16,996 nt of DNA from Clostridiales bacterium. Its GTDB lineage: Bacteria; Bacillota; Clostridia; Oscillospirales; Butyricicoccaceae. Position numbers and translations under genes: made by a program. Below the pieces are notes generated by a model that saw only the letters and a list, made by a program, of their open reading frames with translations, was not told where the DNA came from and searched no databases. This document shows, one piece after another, positions 7,784 through 13,096 of this stretch. The DNA lies in NCBI GenBank assembly GCA_019421385.1, contig JAHZFK010000013.1:49560-66555 (forward strand). Reading direction: 5' to 3'. Positions within the stretch are counted from its first letter, which is position 1. Every line of letters begins with the position of its first letter.

Positions 7784-8863
7784 ATGAAATACAAAATTTT
7801 TACCGCAGCCTTTGTGCTGCTTTGCTTGCTCCCGTCGGCGGGCATGATGTTTTTGCCGCCGACACAGGCGGCTGCAAATGAGAGGTTGTCGCCTAAGCCG
7901 ACGCTGAAAAACGAGGACGGCAGCTGGAACACCGCAGTGCTCGATCAGGTGACCGATTACATTGCCGATCATTTTGCACTGCGGCAGGAGATGGTCACGG
8001 CAAATGCCGCTTTGCAGACCACGCTGCTGGCCACGTCCCCGGCTGAGGATGTGATCTATGGCTCAGATGGCTGGCTGTACTATGCCGAAACGTTGGACGA
8101 CTATCAGAATCACGCGACACTGACTGAGGAGCAGGCGCAGCAGGTCGCGCAGACGGTTGCGGATATGCAGGCATATTGTGAAGCGCGCGGCGCACGGTTC
8201 GTGTTCACCATTGCACCCAATAAGAACTCCCTCTATCCCGAACATATGCCGTCACGCTATTTGCAAAGCGATTCCCCGGGCAATTATGAGCTGGTTGCAA
8301 AGTATTTGCAGGAATATGGTGTAAACTATGCCGATTTGTTCACGTTTTTCTCCGAGCAGGATGAGGTGCTTTACCTCCAGACAGATTCGCACTGGACAAA
8401 CCGCGGCGCGGCGATGGCGCACGACTTCCTGATGCAAACGCTTGGTTTGCCGTATACGCCGTTTGCGGAGGCAGCCTATAAAACGGAAAATACCCATCGC
8501 GGCGACCTATATGAGATGCTGTATCCGAAAGGCACGGAATTGGAGGCGCAGCAGCAGTATGAAATTGATTTTTCTTATGTTACGCCACCGCGTACAGCCG
8601 AGGACATTTTGATTCAGACCACAAGTGAGCACGCGCAAAACGGACGGTTAATCCTGTGCCGTGACTCGTTTGGCAATGCGCTGCATCCTTTTTTGGCGGC
8701 GGACTTCCGCGAGGCTGTTATCACGCGGCAAATGCCGTACCCGTTGACGCAAGTGCAGGCGGGCGATACGGTGATCGTTGAAATCGTTGAACGGAACCTT
8801 GAAAATTTACTCAAATATCCGCCCGATTTAGGGAACTCCCAAGAGGCGGAATCCGTCGAATAA
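7784..8863 (+). CDS. AlgX/AlgJ-like SGNH (DHHW-family) O-acetyltransferase partner
   Basis: 359-aa exported or membrane-anchored protein: a basic MKYK start followed by a hydrophobic segment (residues 5-24) forms a signal peptide or anchor. The SGNH-like catalytic set is visible: Asp201 and His203 in LQTDSHWTNRGA (DxHW box) and a likely nucleophile Ser295 in CRDSFGN; these match the Asp-His/Ser arrangement of AlgJ and AlgX. By family it acts outside the membrane and places acetyl groups received from the MBOAT protein on a surface polysaccharide. A longer reading overlapping the MBOAT gene exists, but ATG 7784 is 5 bases after AGGAGG and directly precedes the signal sequence. It lies 10 bases after the MBOAT stop. 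Confidence 0.9.
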   Translation: MKYKIFTAAFVLLCLLPSAGMMFLPPTQAAANERLSPKPTLKNEDGSWNTAVLDQVTDYIADHFALRQEMVTANAALQTTLLATSPAEDVIYGSDGWLYYAETLDDYQNHATLTEEQAQQVAQTVADMQAYCEARGARFVFTIAPNKNSLYPEHMPSRYLQSDSPGNYELVAKYLQEYGVNYADLFTFFSEQDEVLYLQTDSHWTNRGAAMAHDFLMQTLGLPYTPFAEAAYKTENTHRGDLYEMLYPKGTELEAQQQYEIDFSYVTPPRTAEDILIQTTSEHAQNGRLILCRDSFGNALHPFLAADFREAVITRQMPYPLTQVQAGDTVIVEIVERNLENLLKYPPDLGNSQEAESVE

Positions 8864-8890
8864 AGCAGAAACAACCAGGAGGAATAAGAT

Positions 8891-9547
8891 ATGAAAAAGA
8901 AAATAACAGCCCTGCTGTTGACGCTGATCCTGTGCGGCAGTCTGGCAGCTTGCGGCGGCGGGCAGAATACCGCAGCCGAGGACAAAAAGGATAACGAAAC
9001 CGTTGACACGGTAAAGGATGAGGAAAACAAGGACAAGACTGAGGACGCAACCGGCGACAAGGACAAGACCGAAGCGGATAAGGATACCGCTGCCGGCAGC
9101 GAGACTTCGGACAGCACTTCGCAGTCCAAACCGCAGTCGTCCAATACGAGCACGGGCAGCAGCTCCACCAGCAAGCCGCAGTCGGGCGGCAGCACGTCGT
9201 CTGGCTCGGGCTCTTCGGGTGGCAGCGCGACCAGCAAGCCGTCGGGCGGCAGCTCTTCCGGCAATACCTCGTCCGGCAGCACTTCGACCAGCAAGCCGGA
9301 ATCCAATCCTGCACCCCAGCCGCAGCCCGAACCGGAGCCGGAACCCGCTCAGCCGACCGCTGCACAGGCATCCGGTTACATCGGCTCTTCGGCCTCTGCG
9401 TTGGAAGGTGCGCTCGGTTCGCCCAGCTCCAAGAGCTATTCGCCCAGCTGTATGGGTGAAGGCGAGGACGGCGTTTGGACGTACAGTGGATTTACGGTGT
9501 ACACCTATCGAGAGAACGGCGTAGAAACTGTCGAGGCCGTAGCATAA
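8891..9547 (+). CDS. Lipoprotein with low-complexity linker and small C-terminal domain
   Basis: 218-aa predicted lipoprotein: signal peptide 1-20 with lipobox LAAC (Cys21, the lipidation site). Residues 22-70 are a charged Asp/Glu/Lys stretch, 71-136 a Ser/Gly-rich linker with three TSKP units (93-96, 114-117, 133-136), and 137-156 Pro/Glu-rich. A compact domain of about 60 aa follows (160-218) with GYIGSSASALEGALGSPSS and then SCMGEGEDGVWTYSGFTVYTY; the latter resembles a small domain seen at the end of other clostridial surface proteins (recalled, function unknown), and the former hints at an SmpA/BamE-like helix. The layout fits a membrane-tethered domain held away from the surface through the wall. 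It is the last gene of the operon, 27 bases after the SGNH gene, with AGGAGG at 7-base spacing, and is followed by a terminator. Confidence 0.82.
   Translation: MKKKITALLLTLILCGSLAACGGGQNTAAEDKKDNETVDTVKDEENKDKTEDATGDKDKTEADKDTAAGSETSDSTSQSKPQSSNTSTGSSSTSKPQSGGSTSSGSGSSGGSATSKPSGGSSSGNTSSGSTSTSKPESNPAPQPQPEPEPEPAQPTAAQASGYIGSSASALEGALGSPSSKSYSPSCMGEGEDGVWTYSGFTVYTYRENGVETVEAVA
9167..9298 (+). repeat. Imperfect coding repeats in the lipoprotein linker
   Basis: The 12-mer ACCAGCAAGCCG occurs three times, at 9167, 9230 and 9287, embedded in similar GGCAGC-rich sequence. It encodes the TSKP units and could change copy number by slippage. Confidence 0.7.
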
Positions 9548-9555
9548 TAGTATAT

Positions 9556-9590
9556 AAAAAACCCTCTGCCTGTTGGCAGAGGGTTTTTCG
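9556..9590. terminator. Bidirectional terminator between the lipoprotein and the acetyltransferase
   Basis: Perfect 10-bp stem ACCCTCTGCC / GGCAGAGGGT (9561-9570, 9575-9584), TGTT loop, T-run on one side and A-run on the other. It ends the plus-strand operon and the convergent minus-strand operon that stops at 9597. Confidence 0.92.
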
Positions 9591-9596
9591 TATGGC

Positions 9597-10178
9597 TTAG
9601 AGGATGACGCGGCGCGGTTTTTGTGCGATTTCACGCACCGGACGGCAGGGTACGCCGACCGCCAGCATCCCGGCAGGAATGTCCTTGGTGACAACGCTGC
9701 CCGCGCCGATGACGGCGTTGTCTCCGATGGTCACGCCGGGCAGTATTTGCACGCCCATGCCGATCCATACGTTGTTGCCGACTGTGATGGGTTTGGCGTA
9801 TTCCAAACCGGCATTCCGCTGCGCGGTATCGAGCGGGTGTCCGGCTGTGGAAAAACAGCAGTTTGGGCCGATGAACACATGGTCGCCAAAGGTGACGGGC
9901 GCGCCGTCGAGTATAACCAGATTGTGATTGGCGTAAAATGCCTTGCCTACGCGGATATTGCTGCCGTAATCAACGAAAAAGGGCGGTTCGATGTAGGTAT
10001 CCTCGCCGCAGGCGGCCAGTAGTGTGCGCAAGAGTGCGAGACGTTCCGCTTGCTGGGTGCTGCGCAGCTGGTTGTAGTCCATGCAAAGGTCTTTTGCCAC
10101 GGCGCGGGCTTGCAGCAGTTCGGGGTCGTAATTGGCGTCATACAGCAGCCCGGCGGCTGCTTTTTCTCGTTCGGTCAT
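9597..10178 (-). CDS. Sugar O-acetyltransferase, LacA/Maa type (left-handed beta-helix)
   Basis: 193-aa cytoplasmic acetyl-CoA-dependent acetyltransferase, expected to be a trimer. The N-terminal maltose-acetyltransferase region (1-55: ERE..AAGLLYDANYDPEL) is followed by hexapeptide repeats. The catalytic histidine is His114 in FSTAGHPLD. Later coils VGNNVWIGMGVQILPGVTIG and IGAGSVVTKDIPAG (134-170) form the CoA-binding edge. Length matches Maa/LacA/NodL (about 185-205). The true substrate (maltose, galactoside or another sugar) cannot be told. Start ATG is preceded by GAGGAGAGGA, which overlaps the stop of the upstream 59-aa gene, 12 bases away, so the two are translationally linked. Confidence 0.93.
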   Translation of the reverse strand: MTEREKAAAGLLYDANYDPELLQARAVAKDLCMDYNQLRSTQQAERLALLRTLLAACGEDTYIEPPFFVDYGSNIRVGKAFYANHNLVILDGAPVTFGDHVFIGPNCCFSTAGHPLDTAQRNAGLEYAKPITVGNNVWIGMGVQILPGVTIGDNAVIGAGSVVTKDIPAGMLAVGVPCRPVREIAQKPRRVIL

Positions 10179-10190
10179 GATATCCTCTCC

Positions 10191-10370
10191 TCAGTTTTGA
10201 TGGCGCACCAGCTCATAATCATCGCCGGAGCGGTAATAGGGACAAGGGCCGTTGCTTTGGGACAGACGGTAAAATTCATCTTCATCCAGATAGGCTTCGC
10301 AGACATACTCGTCCAGAATGTCGTCGTATGCACTGTATGCGCAATCCTCACAGGTTCCGGTCATTGGCAT
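10191..10370 (-). CDS. 59-aa Cys-containing short protein (DUF6472-like)
   Basis: Short gene upstream of the acetyltransferase in the same operon. It begins MPMTGTCEDCAYSAYDD and continues with VCEAYLDEDEFYRL and CPYYRSGDDYELVRHQN. Cys7, Cys10, Cys24 and Cys43 form a likely metal or structural site. The pattern CExC...YDxx...C...LDEDE..R...CPYY...DxY is one I recall from an uncharacterised clostridial family, which I believe is DUF6472 (not checked). Two ATGs compete: the first (10370) has GGAGG only 4 bases away, the second (10364) is 10 bases away and may be the main start. An extended -10 promoter lies at 10440-10468. Function unknown. Confidence 0.78.
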   Translation of the reverse strand: MPMTGTCEDCAYSAYDDILDEYVCEAYLDEDEFYRLSQSNGPCPYYRSGDDYELVRHQN

Positions 10371-10439
10371 GTTTCCTCCGTTCGTTTAGGCAGACACAAA
10401 AGAAAAGGCGGAGCGCTTTTGCCCATTCGTTCTGATAAG

Positions 10440-10468
10440 AGCATATCACAGTTTGTGGAAATATTCAA
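10440..10468 (-). promoter_or_regulatory. Promoter of the 59-aa protein / acetyltransferase operon
   Basis: Read on the minus strand: TTGAAT (10463-10468), 17-base spacer, TATGCT (10440-10445) preceded by TGA (extended -10). It is back to back with the FAH promoter. Confidence 0.65.
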
Positions 10469-10477
10469 ATAGATGCT

Positions 10478-10505
10478 TTGATTTTTGTGCAGTTTGTGCT
10501 ATGAT
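10478..10505 (+). promoter_or_regulatory. Promoter of the FAH-family / PTH2 operon
   Basis: TTGATT (10478-10483), 16-base spacer, TATGAT (10500-10505) preceded by TGC (extended -10). It starts 9 bases from the -35 of the divergent promoter, so a shared regulator could act on both. Confidence 0.65.
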
Positions 10506-10540
10506 AAAGCTGGCAATATCAAGGGGAGTGTGACCAATCT

Positions 10541-11431
10541 ATGAAGCTATATACATATCAAAACAATGATGGCATTGACCGCATCGGCGTGGGTTGTGAC
10601 GGCTGGCCGGGACTCATCTGGCCGATTGAGGCGTTCGGCCTGTCGTTTCCGAATATGACCGAACTGATCCGCCGCATTTCTCCGGCGCAGCTGGCACGGC
10701 TGGCGGATGCAGAACAGGCGACCGAAGGCACTGCGCTGCGATTGAACAGTGTGCGCTTGCGTGCACCCATTCCGTACCCGGCGCAGGATGTGATCTGCCT
10801 TGGCATCAACTATGCCGATCATGCGGTCGAGTCCGCGCGCTTCCATGAGGATGCATTTCTGGTCAACCGCAAGAAGGCGGTTTATTTCAGCAAGCGTGTA
10901 TGCGAAGCAAGCGGCTGCGGCGATCCAATTCCGGCATATGAAGGATTGGTGGACAGTCTGGACTATGAAGTGGAGCTTGGCGTGGTGATCGGTAAGGACT
11001 GCAAGAATGTGAGCGTGTCCGAAGCACCGGGTTATATCTTCGGTTACACGATCGTCAACGATGTATCTGCGCGCAATTTGCAGACCGCGCATAATCAGTG
11101 GTATTTCGGCAAGTCGCTCGATGGTTTCACCCCGATGGGGCCGTGCATTGTGACGGTAGATGAGATTGCCTATCCGCCCGCGCTTGCTATTTCGTCCACG
11201 GTCAATGACGAACAGCGACAGAACAGCAATACCGACCATTTGCTGCATTCGGTCGCGGAGATCATCGCGGAGTTGTCGCAGGGCATGACGCTCAAGGCGG
11301 GCACCATCATTGCAACCGGTACGCCTGCGGGTGTCGGCATGGGATTTACGCCGCCGAAGTTCCTTAAGAAGGGCGATGTTGTCACCTGTGAAATCGAGGG
11401 CATCGGCAAGCTGACCAACACGGTGGAATAA
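10541..11431 (+). CDS. Fumarylacetoacetate hydrolase (FAH) family protein
   Basis: 296-aa cytoplasmic metal-dependent enzyme. Relatives hydrolyse or decarboxylate 2-oxo/acylpyruvate compounds (acylpyruvase, oxaloacetate decarboxylase, ureidoglycolate lyase and others). A 75-residue N-terminal domain precedes the catalytic domain, which opens at IPYPAQDVICLGINYADH (77-94, His94). The Mg/Mn ligands are visible: Glu143 and Glu145 in LDYEVELGVVIG and Asp174 in YTIVNDVSARNLQ, with Lys191 in FGKSLDGFTPMGP. The ending VGMGFTPPKFLKKGDVVTCEIEGIG is typical. Exact substrate is open. Start ATG has AAGGGGAG upstream at a rather long spacing (12). It is followed 17 bases later by the PTH2 gene. Confidence 0.92.
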   Translation: MKLYTYQNNDGIDRIGVGCDGWPGLIWPIEAFGLSFPNMTELIRRISPAQLARLADAEQATEGTALRLNSVRLRAPIPYPAQDVICLGINYADHAVESARFHEDAFLVNRKKAVYFSKRVCEASGCGDPIPAYEGLVDSLDYEVELGVVIGKDCKNVSVSEAPGYIFGYTIVNDVSARNLQTAHNQWYFGKSLDGFTPMGPCIVTVDEIAYPPALAISSTVNDEQRQNSNTDHLLHSVAEIIAELSQGMTLKAGTIIATGTPAGVGMGFTPPKFLKKGDVVTCEIEGIGKLTNTVE

Positions 11432-11448
11432 ACGGGGGAGGCGCAGGC

Positions 11449-11871
11449 ATGGATAAGCCTAAGCAGATGATTGTCATGCGGCGGGATTTGAAAATGCGCA
11501 AAGGGAAGATTGCAGCGCAGGCGGGACATGCCTGCGTTACGGCTGTGCTTGCTGCGTTGGCACGAGAGCAGCGGCTCGGGCAGATTCAAGCGGATGAAAA
11601 CGGAGTGACGCTGGCAGAAAATGCGCAGTCTGCCACGCCGCTCAGCGAATGGTTTTCGCGTGGCGTGGCCAAGGTATGCGTGTATGTGGATTCCGAGGAG
11701 GCGTTGCTCGAGATCGACCGCAAGGCGAAAGAAGCCGGGATTTTGTCTGCGCTCATCTGCGACAATGGCATCACGGAGTTTCATGGGCAGCCGACCTATA
11801 CCTGTCTTGCATTTGAGCCTGCGCTGCCCGAAAAAGTTGACCCAATTACCGGCACATTGCCGCTCTTTTGA
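11449..11871 (+). CDS. pth2: Peptidyl-tRNA hydrolase, PTH2 family
   Basis: 140-aa enzyme of the archaeal/eukaryal-type PTH2 fold, present as an extra enzyme in some Firmicutes. It releases peptides from peptidyl-tRNA dropped by ribosomes. Seen: VMRRDLKMRKGKIAAQAGHA (9-28), the PTH2 entry motif with catalytic-region lysines and His27; the helical middle; then LICDNGITEFHG at 102-113 with Asp105, and CLAFEP before a DPITGTLPL tail typical of the bacterial branch. Ribosome site GGGGGAGG lies 8 bases before ATG. It shares a transcript with the FAH gene and sits just before smpB-ssrA, another ribosome-rescue unit; this may be coincidence or functional clustering. A housekeeping Pth of the bacterial type is expected elsewhere. 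Confidence 0.88.
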   Translation: MDKPKQMIVMRRDLKMRKGKIAAQAGHACVTAVLAALAREQRLGQIQADENGVTLAENAQSATPLSEWFSRGVAKVCVYVDSEEALLEIDRKAKEAGILSALICDNGITEFHGQPTYTCLAFEPALPEKVDPITGTLPLF

Positions 11872-11914
11872 GCGGCAGTGCGGTTTCGGTCAAAATTTGT
11901 AACATTGTTGTGCC

Positions 11915-11943
11915 TTTACAAACGCGGTATTGCATGATATGAT
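11915..11943 (+). promoter_or_regulatory. Promoter of smpB(-ssrA)
   Basis: TTTACA (11915-11920), 17-base spacer, TATGAT (11938-11943) with TGA just before it (extended -10). It is 29 bases before the smpB start and is the only good promoter seen ahead of smpB and ssrA. Confidence 0.72.
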
Positions 11944-11972
11944 AAACAAAGCCACGAAAAGGAGGGATTGCC

Positions 11973-12446
11973 ATGGGCGCAGTGTCCAAGCAAGGCACCA
12001 AACAGGTCACGGCCAACAAAAAAGCATGGCATGACTACTTTGTCGAGGAAAAATATGAAGCGGGCATCGAACTGGCAGGAACTGAGGTCAAGTCGATCCG
12101 GCAGGGGCAGATCAATCTGAAGGATTCTTACTGCACCTTCAAGGATGGCGAGCTTTTTGTGCGCGGGATGCATATTTCGCCTTATGAAAAGGGAAATATC
12201 TTCAATAAAGATCCGCTGCGCGTGCGGCGGCTGTTGATGCACAAAAAGGAGATCGCAAACCTGTTTGGCAAAACCAAGCAGGATGGATATTCTTTGATTC
12301 CGCTTTCGGTCTATTTCAAAAACTCGCGTGTCAAAATCGAGCTGGGTTTGTGTAAAGGTAAAAAACTGCACGACAAGCGCGACAGCATCGCGGCGCGGGA
12401 CGCCAAGCGGGAGATGGACCGCGCGATGAAGGAAAGAAATCGTTGA
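11973..12446 (+). CDS. smpB: SsrA-binding protein SmpB
   Basis: 157-aa RNA-binding protein that delivers tmRNA to stalled ribosomes in trans-translation. Family motifs in order: N-terminal KKAWHDYF (16-23), the beta-barrel core AGTEVKSIRQGQINLKDSY (35-53), RVRRLLMHKKEI (83-94), the RVKIELGLCKGKK strand, and the basic C-terminal tail KLHDKRDSIAARDAKREM, which becomes helical in the mRNA channel. Length is typical (150-160). Ribosome site AAGGAGG precedes ATG. It is followed 31 bases later by its RNA partner ssrA in the same orientation; no separate promoter is visible in the gap. Confidence 0.97.
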   Translation: MGAVSKQGTKQVTANKKAWHDYFVEEKYEAGIELAGTEVKSIRQGQINLKDSYCTFKDGELFVRGMHISPYEKGNIFNKDPLRVRRLLMHKKEIANLFGKTKQDGYSLIPLSVYFKNSRVKIELGLCKGKKLHDKRDSIAARDAKREMDRAMKERNR

Positions 12447-12477
12447 TTTTTTCGCATCCGATGGATGCACCCGAAAT

Positions 12478-12832
12478 GGGGCCGTAACGGGTTCGACGGG
12501 GGTGTTGAAGCCGGGATAGCGGGCCGCAGCGGGGATCTGCGTAAAAAGCTCCAACTGTTTATAAATTAAACAACAACGATTATACTCTTCAGGCTGCCTA
12601 ATTAAGGCTTAGCCCGTCGGCTCAGAGAGGACCACGGCTTTGAGACCCGGCGTCGATTAGTGGTGAACGTGTACGGGGTAAGAGTTGCCCCCGTCATGTA
12701 ACATGACTCTACTAAAGTGACCAGCCTGTTTGCCGGCGTGTCATGGAGGGAATGCAAAAAGACAAACTGCGCCCGGAGAAGTCACGGTGAATGCGCTTTC
12801 GGACAGGGGTTCAACTCCCCTCGGCTCCACCA
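12478..12832 (+). ncRNA. ssrA: Transfer-messenger RNA (tmRNA)
   Basis: 355-base one-piece tmRNA. The 5' end GGGGCCGTAACGGGTTCGACGGGG is split here as acceptor strand GGGGCCG (12478-12484) followed by the conserved start region. The acceptor pairs with CGGCTCC at 12822-12828, followed by ACCA, so CCA is encoded in the gene. The T arm with GGGGTTCAACTCCCC is at 12806-12820. The tag frame reads AAC AAC AAC GAT TAT ACT CTT CAG GCT GCC TAA at 12569-12601 (NNNDYTLQAA); the resume codon is probably one of the AACs but not certain. Downstream G-rich and C-rich stretches would form the pseudoknots. It is charged with alanine, rescues stalled ribosomes with SmpB, and marks the nascent chain for proteolysis. 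Confidence 0.96.
12806..12832 (+). other. Candidate attachment site (attL) at the tmRNA 3' end
   Basis: The T arm and acceptor strand of tmRNA genes are known targets of tyrosine integrases, and an intact integrase gene follows 264 bases downstream. The tmRNA is complete, as expected when the element's own end restores the gene. No second copy of this end is present in the window, so the call rests on context. Confidence 0.35.
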
Positions 12833-12843
12833 AAATTCCAACT

Positions 12844-12879
12844 GATACCGCCTGATATTGGGCGGTATCTTTTGTTTTT
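12844..12879 (+). terminator. Terminator of ssrA
   Basis: Stem GATACCGCC / GGCGGTATC (12844-12852, 12861-12869), 8-base loop, then TTTTTGTTTTT-like run. It begins 11 bases after the CCA end of the tmRNA. Confidence 0.92.
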
Positions 12880-12917
12880 AATCGGTTTTTGCAACGGAAA
12901 AAGGTGTTTCGAAATTT

Positions 12918-12937
12918 CGGTAGATATTCCGGTAGAT
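12918..12937 (+). repeat. Direct repeat CGGTAGAT x2 before the integrase
   Basis: CGGTAGAT at 12918-12925 and 12930-12937, one 12-base period. Short direct repeats near an att site often bind the integrase arm domain or an excisionase; here that is only a suggestion. The extended -10-like TGC TACACT (12954-12962) follows. Confidence 0.4.
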
Positions 12938-12967
12938 TTACTTTTTGAACTTATGCTACACTATAAA

Positions 12968-13096
12968 CAGGCAAGGGGAGTAGGGCGATAAAGCCCCAAA
13001 CCCGGCGCCTGACGATACCGGTATCCGTCTTTCCGGCGCGGCTGTGCACCGCCGCACCGGGCTCCCAATCTGACAAGGGAAGGACGGTGAAACAAT
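12968..13096 (+). other. GC-rich, structure-prone leader of the integrase gene
   Basis: About 130 bases without a gene between a likely promoter and the integrase ATG. It holds a GGGC/GCCC hairpin (12983-12996), a perfect 12-bp palindrome GATACCGGTATC (13014-13025), a GCGGC/GCCGC hairpin (13038-13055) and an outer pairing CCCGG (13001-13005) with CCGGG (13057-13061) that encloses the last two. It could be a regulatory leader RNA or part of the recombination region. I do not recognise a known riboswitch. Confidence 0.4.

Noticed and set aside
9150..9300. Repeats in the lipoprotein gene as a CRISPR or minisatellite array
   Set aside because: Units are irregular, in coding frame, and encode a Ser/Gly/Pro linker; spacer-like unique sequences are absent.
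8828..9694. 288-codon minus-strand open frame, with other long frames, over the lipoprotein gene
   Set aside because: Low-complexity Arg/Ala/Gly product caused by the repetitive linker codons; it crosses a terminator and a second gene.
12791..12991. 66-codon open frame starting in the tmRNA
   Set aside because: It reads through the T arm and CCA end of the tmRNA and the terminator; a common false call at tRNA-like ends.
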